Positions 37,985-49,120 are shown, counted from the stretch's first letter. The stretch is 64,000 bases of DNA from Lepas anatifera (GCA_034440635.1 JAOTON010000968.1:145581-209580), one strand, 5' to 3'. Notes: generated by a model from the letters alone, not told the origin. Translations and numbers: made by a program.

Positions 37985-39194
37985 TGTCTTCGATGCTACA
38001 GAGGACCGTCTCCCTGAGGAGGAAGATGCGTGGTAAAGCCAAGGACGAAGGCCTGAAAACGGGCTGGTTGTACCGCGGACAGCGTGGCGCCATCTATGAC
38101 ACAGTTCCCAGACCACGCTCAGCTGATCTCTCTCTGACACGGTCTGGCAAACGGACGCTTCTGCCACCTGGTGGCCAGTGGCAGAACCATCGCCGGGAGG
38201 AGGCGCTTCTGCCGTGCGACGGTTACCATGACGACTACACCTCGCTGCCTATAGACGATATACAGCTGTTGCCTGCTTCGGGGCCTGTCTCCATCAATGG
38301 CACCATGCACTGTGGGCCTTGTCTACCGGACAACAACGCCTGGAGACAAACGGCTCGAACCAGCTGGCACGCCAGCGACACCTATAACAACTCAGGCGGC
38401 GACAGCAGCGACATCTATAACAGGTCCGGATCAGGCCATGTGTTTGCTGGCGGGAGCGGGAACGACGCGCTCTATATTGACTCGGGCGCCACCACTCAGG
38501 TGTACGTGAACGGAGTGCACGTGCTCTGTATGGGAGCCGACTCCACCACGCCGAGCCCGCCCTACAACGAGCGCAATATTGACGAGGAAATCGCCGCCCG
38601 AAAGGGACTGCGGTGCAAAACCAGCAACAGCGATAGCGACAATAGTCGTGAAGTCGTTCATACGGACGATCCGCCGTACGCTCAGCCCAGAAAACTGGCC
38701 GAAAGGGATGCTTGCAACAACTGGATCCGTTCCAACGGAGCTGAGCTTCGAAACTCAAAGCCTCGAGTCGAAATGCGAAACGATTTCGCCAATGATTCTC
38801 GAATTGAAAACGGTTATTGTGTTATGGTACGCACCCCGTGCCCCGCCTACCGGCCGCCTCCCGAGGTGACGTCACGCAGTGAAACTATGACGTCACACCC
38901 GGAGCCAGTGACGTCAGAGCGGCCGGTGCGCTATGGGTGCCTTCGGCGCAGCTACACAAACTTTTACACTGAGGAGGAGCTGAAAGCTCTGGACAGTTCC
39001 GACCGCGACACCATTCCTAGGCCCGTATTGCCCGAGGATGACGGTGATGTCGGGTCGAACCCTCTCAGGTCATGTCAGGTCAAACGGCGCGTGTCGGCCT
39101 CCAGCAGGTGGAAGGCCCGGCTAAGAGACGAGAGCTACGCCAGAAGAAAGACGAGGAGCAGAAGTGCGGAGAGATTCGGCGATGAAATGACCAG
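37985..39194 (+). CDS. Large exon of an unrecognised disordered protein
   Basis: A 1,210-bp exon lies between an acceptor (TTGCAG, 37979-37984) and a donor (CCAG/GTGAGT, intron from 39195). One frame is open throughout (about 403 codons) with coding-like composition. The first ATG is at 37993, followed by LQRTVSLRRKMRGK. An in-frame stop just upstream at 37930 means translation starts either at 37993 or in an earlier exon. The protein is rich in Ser, Arg, Asp and Asn and has no membrane segment. Possible docking sites include GAIYDTVP and DDYTSLP, and it ends in a basic RRKTRSRSAERFGD stretch. It looks intrinsically disordered. The exon ends in phase 2 and joins the exon at 40370 in frame. 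A threefold V/M-T-S repeat near residue 311 coincides with three CRE palindromes. I do not recognise the family. Confidence 0.72.
38867..38916 (+). promoter_or_regulatory. Three TGACGTCA palindromes at 21-bp spacing in an exon
   Basis: Perfect CRE palindromes at 38867-38874, 38888-38895 and 38909-38916 lie exactly 21 bp apart (seven codons, two helical turns). They encode VTS, MTS and VTS. Function as an exonic regulatory site is an inference. Confidence 0.4.
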
Positions 39195-39225
39195 GTGAGT
39201 AGTACATGAGAGAATGTTCTGAACT

Positions 39226-39437
39226 AGGGGGCCGGGTGGCCTAGTGGCTTCGTTGCCAGTCTTCGGATCGGATAGCATGCATTAACGTGGGTTCAATCCC
39301 CGGCGGAAACCGCCTTCCGTGTCCGATTGACCCGGTGGAGAGGATCATTAAACACCCACGCCAATACTCCTGTAATTGGGCAAGTGTGCCTGTTGGGAGT
39401 GGCCCTAATAAAATAAAATAAAATGAAATAAAATTAA
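39226..39437 (+). mobile_element. tRNA-derived SINE with A-rich tail
   Basis: An A box (TGGCCTAGTGG, 39236-39246) and a B box (GGTTCAATCCC, 39290-39300) lie at tRNA-like spacing. A unique body follows and the element ends in (AATAA)-rich repeats (39408-39437). It sits inside the intron between the two exons at 37985 and 40370, 31 bp after the donor site. Confidence 0.75.
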
Positions 39438-40369
39438 CAACGGCACCTCCCGAGTGTCAGAAAAGCCGACTTGGACGATTTCAGTTTATATAGTCAGCGA
39501 GGTCAGACCGTTGTATATTTTCTCCCAGTCGGCAACTTTCCTTAAAATCTCGCATTGGTACCATTTAAGGTACATGTGAAGCATGTATGTAAGAGGTGCT
39601 CTCCATGTAGAAGGATAAATTGGTCATTCTGAGTGACATTGTAATTTATAAATTGAAGCATTGTATGTGACACTGTAGCTCGGCATGTTACCCACCTAAT
39701 CCATGCATGTATCGTGGCGAATGTTGTCCTTATTTGGTATGCTTCAAACGCTTTCTTTTGTCTGAGCTTACCTCGGGCAAAAACCAATGTACGTTGATGA
39801 AAGCAGATAATTTTTGTGACCTCTCTTTGTTGCATCGGGCGTAATACACGATTGTGAGGGCTGCGACAAAATGGAGACGGTCGATGCGAGGAAAATGTCC
39901 ACAAAGCTGAGCTAGCGTACAGTTTGAATTGCTTGTCATCCCTTCTTCATATCCAGATTTAATCACGCGTGCTTCTAGCTTGTGACGCTACGTTTTCAAT
40001 GGCAACTTACTTCATCAACTGCACTGACGTTCTCTTATTAGGGAGATTACTAATTTTAAATCACCGCAGCAAGCTATTTCAGGTAGCAGAGGCTTCTGAA
40101 GTGTACTACAATCCATTAAGTCTGAATTTTTCGAAAGTTTTGTGTTAAATTTGTCCTAAAATTCTAAATACGTTACCTGCTCCTGTAAACGAAGCTAGTG
40201 GCGAGCATCAACCTTCAAAGCTAATCAATCCGTCTGTCTTGCGTCGGACTTTTCCCGTTTAATTGCTCGCAGTTTCGATGGTGTTCAACATCATCATTAT
40301 CATTCATTCGTCTATTTATCAAGTGTCATGAGAAATTTGCATACTTTGTACTCTTGAACCGCGCCATAG
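39438..40369. other. Remainder of the intron
   Basis: No exon or repeat is seen. It ends at an acceptor AG (40368-40369) with a weak pyrimidine tract. Confidence 0.45.
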
Positions 40370-40649
40370 ATCGAAGGAAATGGAAGCCGTCGTTGTGTCA
40401 ACATCTGAGCTGACGTGCCAGAATTCGATGCGACTGTTTACAATTCATCCCCCATGGATCAGGGATCCGGCGGTGGATCCAGAGCGGATCTGCCAGGATC
40501 GCCGACGCTCCGGATCTCTGGAGCCCTGCGATTACTCGGCCTGCTCTGAGGAGTCATCTCTCTCAGGTCAGTCCCGCGGTCAAGGTCAGACCGGTCAGCT
40601 CAGAGAGCTGCTAGTTAACGAACGACTGACTAGTGACCGTCAGAATCGG
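40370..40649 (+). CDS. Second exon of the unrecognised gene
   Basis: The exon runs from the acceptor GCGCCATAG to the donor AATCGG/GTGAGT (intron from 40650). The two bases left over from the previous exon plus the first base here complete an Arg codon, and the frame then stays open for 93 codons, ending in phase 0. The sequence (SKEMEAVVVSTSELTC, later RRRSGSLEPCDYSACSEESS) keeps the Ser/Arg/Glu-rich, disordered character of the first exon. RRRSGS is a good basophilic kinase-type site. The next exon was not found with certainty. The acceptor could instead be the AG seven bases further on, which would break the frame. Confidence 0.6.
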
Positions 40650-40831
40650 GTGAGTTCGAATTGGGCCAGTGGTCTCTCCATTCTAAGCACAGCTTGACGT
40701 AAAAAAAACAGCTCGATTGCAGCATGTCCGGGGCAGAAGCTTACCACGATCTGGCATGCCCAGCATACATCAATATTTCAAACAGTGTATTTTGGGCGCC
40801 TCATGGCGTTGGAGGTCGGTTGGCCCTTTAA

Positions 40832-41853
40832 CCCTCGCCCCACCGGAGGGCCATCGATGCCCCCTAAAGGTATTTTCGAGATAGCAGAAAAACGACGAGA
40901 CGCAGCACCGCGGTTGAGGGCTCTATCTCTTACCTCATCATTTTCCCACCATTCCTGAAAATTTTTACCCCAGGTCACCCAAGGTCAGGTCACCAGGCGA
41001 GGTCAACCAAGGTCACCTCACTTCAACTTTGAAGCTCTATAAGAGCTACATTTCTTAGTCGATCGATTTGACACTTGCTACACTCTATGGCCCCTCCAGG
41101 ATCTACAACGTGTATATCCGGAATTTTTCGATTTCGTGACCTGAGGTCAGGTCACGAGGCGACCTCTCCCATTGGAAAAGCATGGGGAAAAGCTTTCTTA
41201 TGATCTAAAAGTCACAAAAATGATTGCAAATACTCAGACTGCTCAGAACAGCGTTGTTGGACACCCTTTCACAGATCCCAGGGGTCATATTTGCCCTTTG
41301 ACTTTTCCAAGGTCATCCAAGTTCACCAGGGGTCAAAAACAATATTTTGACAATACATTTTGACCTAATTAAGCTAGAGCGCTAAAACAAACACTAACGT
41401 GTGTGTCTTGTCACTGGCTTTCATTTGATATACCGCAAGGTCACTTTCTGACCTTTCGTGACCTTAGGTCATATTAGGTCACGAGGTGACCTGTGGAGGT
41501 CAAACCACTGGCGGGAGGTCTTTACGTTTCACATAGCGGAAAAAGAGCTGGCAATTTCCTATCAAATGTACTTAACCAGATCTCAATAGCTCTAATGGCA
41601 TAAGAGTTATGCCCAGTTTTCTTAAGCATTGCATATTTGAGTGAAAATAGCCTATCGTGACCTTTCTTGACCTCTGGAGGTCAAATCATTAACCTGAGCG
41701 CTTAAACATGCGAAGTAATTTCTTATTGAATTTACGTGAGCTTTCTAATGCACTTTGCAGATTTGCGCTAACCCCCATATTTTCGGAGTTAGAGGGGGGC
41801 ATCGATGGCCCCCGTGGGGCGAAGGTGGCGCCTGACCCCCGGCGGGGCGCGGG
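40832..41853. mobile_element. Non-autonomous piggyBac-type element, copy B
   Basis: TTAA stands on both sides (40828-40831 and 41854-41857). The ends are CCCTCGCCCCACCGG and, inverted, CCCGCGCCCCGCCGG, and each is followed inward by GGGCCATCGATG-type blocks. The copy matches copy A (26456-27491) along its length in the same orientation. It has no transposase frame. AGGTCA/TGACCT hexamers are again dense, including the ordered cluster at 41466-41502. Confidence 0.87.
41466..41502 (+). promoter_or_regulatory. Nuclear-receptor-like half-site cluster, copy B
   Basis: AGGTCA (41466), TATT, AGGTCA (41476), a 5-bp gap, TGACCT (41487), a 4-bp gap, AGGTCA (41497). The first pair is a perfect DR4. The order and spacing match copy A. 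Binding is an inference. Confidence 0.5.
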
Positions 41854-42325
41854 TTAAACCCCCACAAGGATAAAAGGCCCACACCACGGTGACCCGATGC
41901 CACCCTGCCCGCGCCGGTGGAGCTGGGCCAGTCTACTTCCTTTGGCAGAGCTTGTGGAAGCTCTGGAGCACATTTTACATGCGTTACATGCAATGCATGT
42001 TGACTAGTGCACGAATGACCCATCATTTGTTTGATACGGATTTTTGGTATTAACATCGCGCACGCATATGAAACAAAACCGGGAAAAACACGCGACAGCA
42101 AGTTCACTCTGCTGCAGGTCGGGAGTGGCCACAGAAGTTGTGCGCGAGAGGGGCTTGATCATTTTCTTGATTCTGCAGGCTTAAATCTTGGCTTTCATAT
42201 TATCTCAAACTTCCCGCTTGACGGGTTGGCACCTTCAGGAGATTGAGTTCAGTGGATCAGTGCATCAGAATCAGATGTAGCAATGCTTGGGTTCGTGGTG
42301 TATTCGCCATCTTCCCCTTCTGTCG

Positions 42326-42331
42326 TTTATT
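42326..42331 (-). promoter_or_regulatory. Possible polyadenylation signal
   Basis: AATAAA on the minus strand, about 110 bp beyond the stop codon of the secreted repeat protein. The spacing suits a short 3' UTR. Confidence 0.4.
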
Positions 42332-42441
42332 TTTGTTTTGAAGTTCTTCCAAGCCTTTCCAAATCAGATGTATCAATGATGCCGTTGCGGTCTTAGGACC
42401 GGGTAGTTTGGATGTCTCACGACCTTGGAGGTCTGAGGTTT

Positions 42442-43299
42442 TCAGGTTCTTCCCAGATCATTTGATACTATTCTGAGTGTACCAGGTTCTTGCAAAAGAG
42501 AACCAGAATCAGATGTATCATTTGATAAAGTTGTGACCCTACCAGGTTCTTGCAAGAGAGAGCCAGAATCAAATGTTTCATTGAATGCCAAGGCGAACAA
42601 ACCAGTGCTATTTAAGAGAGAGTCAGATTTAGAAATAGCATTGGAACTTACGGCGGTCCAACCAGTTCTCTCCTCCAGCCAAGAGTCAGAATCAGACGTA
42701 TCATCGGATCTCGCGATGGCTCCCCTGGAAAGTTTCCAGTCAGGTGTAGCCTTCGCTCTGACTTCACCTACCGCGAGGCCGTCTGACAGTGCGTCAGAGC
42801 TATCTGAGATTGCGATAGAGCCATCTGACAGTGCGTCAGAGCTATCTGAGATTGCGATAGAGCCATCTGACAGTGCGTCAGAGCTATCTGACATTGCGAT
42901 AGAGCCATCTGACAGTGCGTCAAAGCCATCTGAGATCGCGATAGAGCCATCTGACAGTGCGTCAAAGCCATCTGAGCCATCTGAGACTACGACAGAGCCA
43001 TCTGACTGTCCGACACCTACCCCGCAGTTCCAGTATCCCCCTGCGCACGTGCAGAAGCCCTCCTCATCATCCTTGGTCTCCCCGCTTCTGCAGTCGCACA
43101 CTTCAGAAGTGCAAATTGTCTGGAAGCTTTCTGGTTCTCCACAGGTGTTGCAGGTACTGCCGTTGGGGTATGTGCACTGTTCCTGGCAGGTATTGCAGTC
43201 CGCTTCGAAGAATGGTCCCGGCCCACAGTCCGACTGCTCTTTAATTACTGCTGCGTGAGCCAGGACTCCCGACAACAGCAGCAGTGTCGACGGAGACAT
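42442..43299 (-). CDS. Secreted Cys-rich protein with Ser/Asp repeats
   Basis: A single open frame of 285 codons starts from the ATG at 43299-43297. The start is chosen because a signal peptide follows at once (MSPSTLLLLSGVLAHAA); the frame further upstream has no other ATG. Residues about 20-95 hold 12 cysteines. The beginning resembles a pacifastin-type inhibitor domain (C-x9-CNTC, a later CNTC, then CTSEVC), but extra cysteines make that tentative. Next come about five 14-residue repeats built on DALSDGSIAISDSS, then four looser 20-residue repeats (SDSGSLLQEPG in the clearest units). The acidic Ser/Asp repeats suggest an extracellular structural, mineral-binding or adhesive protein. It could be intronless, or this could be its main exon; an acceptor-like AG lies just upstream of the ATG. 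Traces of the 20-residue repeat (IIDTSDLE on translation) appear beyond the stop, so the C-terminus may have been shortened. Confidence 0.62.
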   Translation of the reverse strand: MSPSTLLLLSGVLAHAAVIKEQSDCGPGPFFEADCNTCQEQCTYPNGSTCNTCGEPESFQTICTSEVCDCRSGETKDDEEGFCTCAGGYWNCGVGVGQSDGSVVVSDGSDGFDALSDGSIAISDGFDALSDGSIAMSDSSDALSDGSIAISDSSDALSDGSIAISDSSDALSDGLAVGEVRAKATPDWKLSRGAIARSDDTSDSDSWLEERTGWTAVSSNAISKSDSLLNSTGLFALAFNETFDSGSLLQEPGRVTTLSNDTSDSGSLLQEPGTLRIVSNDLGRT

Positions 43300-43559
43300 G
43301 GCGAGGGCTCCGTTACCGGGCGCTACACAGAACACTCTGGTGTCTCTGTAGCAGTGCTGGGGCCTCCAGGTACAGGGCAGAATGTCGAGCCTGTCAGTCT
43401 GCAGCGTCAGCTTCTGGTCATAGCGTAGGAGTAAAGGTCACTGCCGGGCCGCTGCATTCAATGCCAATACGACGATCGAGCAGCAGCAGTGACTCGGACC
43501 AGTTGGACTCTACTGCGCAGCACGTATCAGGTAGGGGAAGCACATGTTTGGAAGGGGAC

Positions 43560-43778
43560 ACCATCCGGGTTAAGGGAAGTGTGTTGTCGCCAAATCCAAT
43601 CGCGGGGGAGCCGATACTTGCATCCTGAAAGATGGGGGAGCTGTAAGAGACATTTCAGAGGCGGGAGGTGCCATCGACCTTTCAGGGGAGGGGTGCCGTG
43701 ACCATTTCAGGGGGCGCAGAGGTTCGTTGGGGAGGGGGGCAAACTAGTCCCCCTACTTTTACGGTGGATCCGCGCTTG
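43560..43778. repeat. G-rich dispersed repeat related to 18108-18328
   Basis: The block GCCATCGACCTTTCAGGGG with repeated GACATTTCAG / GACCATTTCAG words, and an end ACGGTGGATCCGCGC, resembles the interior and end of the GGCGCC element at 18108. The left boundary is uncertain. Confidence 0.4.
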
Positions 43779-45104
43779 AAATACCAAGTAACGGCCAAGA
43801 AGGACATCATGGACAAAACGAATCCCTAAAATCATGGCACAGTTAATCATTCGCTTCAAAACAGAGAAAACTAATTGCCACGTACACACAAGGTGAAAGA
43901 AATAAGCCTAATAGCATCCAAAGCAATAGAGACACATGGTAAAATTTGCGACGGATTTAAAGTATGGCCCACCATGTGCATGGTTTTGCAGCTGTCCAAA
44001 CGCTGATATTTGGAACCCGATTTTTTAATATAATCATTGGATAATCGAAATTGCACCACTTTAGAATTTTCTAAGTTAAATAATATGCGAATATCTTTTC
44101 CCAAAAAGCATAACTATATAGTTTTGATTTTTTTTCGGTAACTGCCATGGCAGATTGTAGTGCTACAAATAAATGATTATCAGTCCAAAAGGCATCTAAA
44201 AAATAATGTTGTTTTCGTACTAAGGTAGCCAGCATTTTCCACCGTATATTGAAATAAATAGTTGACTGTTGCCTAAAAATCGCTTCGGCGTGTTTCTCTG
44301 ACAATACCACGGGAATCAGTATTATAAATGGAGCGGTATCAAATGTAGGTCATGTGGCAAGTCTACAAGGTGTCGAGTTTCTGCGGGCTCGGCAACCGGC
44401 GGCCACGCCTTTAAAAAAACATGTATGTCATTTTCTCCCTTTTAAAGGGAGTTTCATATTTTATAGTGTGTTTTAAACTGAGACAACAGTTTTGTAGAAC
44501 CTCTCTAGAAACGAGTACCGACATATTTTATTTCACCTAAAGCTCGACATATTAAATTTACACACATTTAAAGTGCAAAATAAGGGGCCCGAGTTCCAGA
44601 GTTCAAACTGTGGAGGAATGCCTTTCCATCTGGTAGTGTATGTTATGTGATACATGTTGACAAATGTCGCTCAATTTTGCAACGTCACAGGCCACAAGCA
44701 GCCAGCTAAGCTGAGCCGCGCGATCCTTAGGTAAACTAATCAGGAAAGGTATAGGTATAGGTCAGGAAACAGGCGATCTGGGGCTGTCAGCAAACACGTG
44801 ATTCCTGTTTTAGGCAATCGAAGGTGGAAGCAAAATGTGCTTTCTGATTTTCACACCTATTTTGTCCATAACTTGTCTTGAAAATTTCGAAAAAGTGATT
44901 CTGCTCCGCCGGCTCTACCCGTCCCCTCTCTCCTGTCCTATAATGAGTCGGTGTATCTGAGCAGCTGTGTGGTGTGCGTCAGGGGTGTAATTTGTGGTCG
45001 GCGAGGGACGCCTGCCCCCCGGCCAGCGCACTCAGATTCGGCCCTCTGACGCTGCTCCGGCGCGGCGGCGAAGGCTCCAACTAACGCATGTCATTTGCAT
45101 ACTC
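43779..45104. other. Unannotated sequence
   Basis: Mostly AT-rich with small chance frames. A GC-rich patch lies at about 45000-45070. No gene is supported. Confidence 0.4.
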
Positions 45105-45150
45105 AGTGGCGACCCCAGGAACGGAGAATAGGGGGAGCAGAGGTAGCGGT
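45105..45150 (+). mobile_element. Fragment of a hAT-type left end
   Basis: CAGTGGCGACCCCAGGAACGG matches the start of the hAT-type elements. No right end is visible, so only a remnant is called. Confidence 0.3.
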
Positions 45151-45153
45151 CGT

Positions 45154-45172
45154 TGATGATGATGATGATGAC

Positions 45173-45203
<31 letters not shown>
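45154..45203. repeat. (GAT)n microsatellite
   Basis: About 16 GAT trinucleotides with one change to GAC. Confidence 0.95.
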
Positions 45204-45467
45204 CAATGCGTTCTGGTTTCATGTAGGAGGCAAAAGGAGGGACATGGAAGATGATGTTTAATATGATCCTTGCCATCTAGGCTGGAGATCTCTTCTCGAC
45301 CCCGCGTGGGGGTTCCTGGATGAGTTAACGCTGGCACGGCAATACATGCCCTATGCAATGTCTGTGTGAGACTCAAAATCCAGGGGGTTTCCGAACCGCC
45401 GCCCCCCCTCCACCGGAACTTCACCCATGCTTGCCATTCGCGACCTTTGCAGTACTTTCGAACGCAG

Positions 45468-45533
45468 TCTCTCTCTCTCTCTCCCCCTCTCCCTCTCTCC
45501 CTCTCCCTCTGCTTCTCCTCTCTCCTTCTCCCT

Positions 45534-45570
<37 letters not shown>
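45468..45570. repeat. CT / CCCTCT-rich microsatellite
   Basis: Imperfect CT tract with CCCTCT variants, ending in a pure CT run. Open frames rich in Ser/Leu/Pro on plus and Arg/Glu on minus are artefacts. Confidence 0.9.
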
Positions 45571-45574
<4 letters not shown>

Positions 45575-48361
45575 CGTGAATTCTAAGCCATAAACGCTGT
45601 ACCCGGGGTGCTTCCAAGGCACCCCTGCTGCTAGCCAACAGTCCTGGAATCTCTTCGCCCCGGTCACAGACGCCGTTCACTGTAGGTGCTACTTCGCCCT
45701 CAGGTAGAGTGTATCATGGATGTGATAATTCTGATCCGATTAGTTACATGTCCATTCTTCCCAAAGTTTTGTAATGTCTTTAAAAAACCCGATCATCGAT
45801 ATTCACACCATGATTATCAATCCAACTTCAATTTATTGTTTATTGTTTATTGAGCATAATGAGCAGCAGGTATGGCACCCAACTATAGCTGAAGTGGAAG
45901 TCAAAACCATTGGATGAATGACAGTAAACTTGAGACACGGTAAGATAATACAATTGTAACGGTGAGAAATTGTTAATCAACAGTAAAAACACTTGGCACT
46001 TTACCTCACGGAAACAATAAATCTACCGACCCTTAAACATTCAAAATGGATGGCTTCTTATATGTTTCCTGACACTCGATTTAAAAACTGCCAATGTTGA
46101 GTTAAAAAGGTCGTCTTCCGGATATCGGGTAACATGGCTGTTAAAAAAATACCGCCCGCGAAAACAAACCACGCCTTATTGTTTTCACGCGCGCCACCGG
46201 AACATGGAGCAACTGCTCTCTCATAGTCCTGGTTCGCCGCTGAGGTAGGTCTAATGGGAAGGCTCCGAGCAAGGGGGCGGAGTGTATTTTACCGGAAATA
46301 ATTTTGAAAACAAAGCATACATCAAACTGGAGCCTATTCTGGGACAGGCCGCTAATTTTGAAATATATATCCGACATGGCCATGCAGTTTCATATCCGAC
46401 AAAATCCACAAAAATGGCAGCTCACATCGGGAGCAGCCCTAATTCTCTAACGAGGCCCAGTACGATCGGTCAGACGGCGCAGGTCTCCAGCCGGTGACCC
46501 GCGCCACAGGCCAGGTGCCGCTGCTGCTGCTCCCGGGGCCGCTGCATACCGGCACCAGTGTGAGGAGCCACTGCTGGCCGGCTCCTGGCCGGCTCCTGCA
46601 GGAGCACTGGTACATACATACACGATCGTAAAGCTGCGGGCACCGGTGACTTCACCTGGGACTGGGTCTGGCCGGGAACACTGGCTACACATGGGTGTCG
46701 TCGTCGAGGCACGGAGCCGCTCCCCTGCCAGGGCATGCTATTGAGTGAAGGTCTGGATGAACCTCCGGACCACAGATCAGATTAGGTTGGATGGGTCTGA
46801 AAATGGGCCTTTTTAAAGGTAAATATGGATATGAATAACAAGTTTTTCTTCTTTTATTCGAATTTGGCGTTTATGTATGGGGTGTATGCTAGTTTAATCT
46901 TAGAAAATCTATCGTCCAAAAGACAAAGAGTAAAACATGCACGGATTTTTTATCCTCAGATTATGTTTAAGGCTCAGCACGGTTGAGAGAAGTTAAAGCA
47001 GAACTCACGCAGGGAAATCTGGCGCCTTAGCAGTTACAGAGCAGAAATCACCTGTATGAGTAGATCTCACCACTTTGGAGGATGGCATTTCTTGGATTAA
47101 ACGGGTTATAGAATGATAACAGTATCGTGCAATCAGATCGACTCGGATTCGGGGGATTACAAAAAAACGGATTTGAACCGAATTTGATATGAACATTCAT
47201 GGGCATGGCGTGCGGTCCCCCCTCCCGCCGTGGAACTGTGAAAAGTGCGAGCCGGCACCGCACTTTTGACTTATCTGTTTGTACTGAAAATTAACCCATT
47301 GAAGCCGAAAACCCATTGAATAATACCCCCCAACGAGGTGGAAGTCGGTGACGCAGTATGACCTCAGTACTCGATGCGTTATGAGCCCCCCTCTCCCCCA
47401 GTTTTTTACGATCTGCATTTATCACCAAACATCATAAATGTATATTTGCATGCCCTAGTTCGAAAATGAAGAATCGTTTGGTAAATCTACATCACATGGT
47501 CTCATTAAAGTGTAATCCATTTCACACGATGTGGCTCTAACAGCTGCTGCTCTACAGAACTTCACCAGAAGCGTAACAGTAACGATCTCGCAGGGTAGTT
47601 AGCGCGCTTCCACGCGTCCGCGCGCGGCACTCTGGGCAGCCGCCCCGCGGGGGTGCATTCCAGTGTTGGCGCGCCGTTCCAGTCGCTTCCGCTGGGGCGC
47701 GACGGTCTGGATTCTTGGATGAGAGGTTGACTGTCAGCACAGACGCCAGGCTGACCTGTGGGTCTTTTGCTGAAAGTCCGCTTCCCTTTCGTCCGCAACA
47801 AGTTGATGATGGGTTTGAATGCTGTTAGTTGACGAAACTGCAGCGTACGGATGTGATGTTTCAGCTGTGAAAATCGTATCTCAACTCTCTTTTTCTGTTT
47901 CGGTTTGGCTGCATTTGGCTTGGATGACTAGTATGTATTTGTGTTGTGGAAGTGACGGAAGGAACCATTTTTCTAATGTAACCTCGGCTGGGGCTAAATA
48001 ACTTCTCCGGCGCACGTTGTAAGCTGGTAATACGGGAGAAAGTTAAGGGCGCAGTTCAAAGTTCTCCTTCCTTCTCCGCAAATTCTCGTGCTTTTATGCA
48101 CATTAAACACAACAAAGGCAAATCCCGTGCGATGGAAATCCCCCCCAAACATCAGTTGTGTAGGATCGTGATTTCATCTTTTTAGGGCAGTGTCCAGACA
48201 AAACCCATTATCATGTCTCACAAAGAAGTTTTTTGTGGTAGGTCTAGTACAAAGGTATGCAAATACATGAGTGTCCGCCATATTCTCTCATCGGAGACTG
48301 TATTTCTGCTTCTCTTATATTAAGTGAATCCAGGTGGGGCAAGGGGGCATTCACATCTCCT
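45571..48361. other. Unannotated sequence
   Basis: A GC-rich piece (46440-46740) has open frames on the minus strand without support. A 9-bp perfect hairpin (AAAAGTGCG / CGCACTTTT, 47241-47267) is seen. Confidence 0.4.
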
Positions 48362-48524
48362 CAGTGGCAGATCCAGGACTTCGTTTGGGGAAGGAGCTAG
48401 GGGCTCGAGCCTCCTCCGACGTTACCTCGGATCAACCTCCGTGTATGTGTTGACTATAGACAGTCGGAAATTGAGGGAAGGGGGTTTGAGCCCTCCTAGC
48501 CCCTTCCCCTCGTATTCGCCACTG
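48362..48524 (+). mobile_element. hAT-type MITE
   Basis: The left end is CAGTGGCAGATCCAGG, with TTCGTTTGGGG and GGGGGTTTGAGCCC blocks inside. The right end, inverted, is CAGTGGCGAATACGAG. Flanking 8-mers agree at five of eight positions, so the duplication is decayed. Confidence 0.7.
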
Positions 48525-49119
48525 CCCCTCCCCCTCCCAGTCGACCCTCGGCGCCCTCTGAAATGGTCATGGAGCCTCCCCATGAGGTCGAAGGCTCCCC
48601 GTGAAATTATGCTTCCCACCTCTCTCTCTCTAGGATGGTAGTATCAGCGGTCCCACGATAGGATTCGATGCCCACCTGATGAAAGGTTTTCCTGTCCTAA
48701 AATTGCGCTTCCTGGTTTGGAGAACGCCTCTCCCGATCAGCAATTCTGGCTCTGCCTATAGCTTTTACCCTATATGCTTTCCGTAAGCTAGACGGTGGCA
48801 GAATATCGTTCCAACACCGTTTGAAACCAGACCTTCATGCCGTATGATTTCACGAATTGTCAAATGCTACTAGTTCTACTCCCGTGCGAATTCGGATCCT
48901 ACTGGTGTCGACATGTAGCAGCCACCTTCGCCACTGGTGGCTGTCGTTTGTGAAGCACCGTAGCAGAGTCTTGGAACACAGTGGAGTGCCGGCAAACTGT
49001 CGAGTTTGACCTGTCTCACCTCTGTCTGTGCGTGTACCGGGGGGAATGGCTGCGGCCACAAATCAACGTTGTTGTTTTCATTCCGCCGCCTGAGGAGAAC
49101 AACAAGCCTCATGCCATGT

Positions 49120-49120
<1 letters not shown>
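48525..49120. other. Unannotated sequence
   Basis: No supported exon or repeat. Confidence 0.4.

Noticed and set aside
38294..38758. 154-codon minus-strand frame opposite the large exon
   Set aside because: Antisense shadow; the plus strand has the matching acceptor, donor and in-phase next exon.
42533..43258. 241-codon plus-strand frame opposite the secreted-protein gene
   Set aside because: It is the antisense shadow; the minus strand has the signal peptide, the ordered cysteines and a polyadenylation signal.
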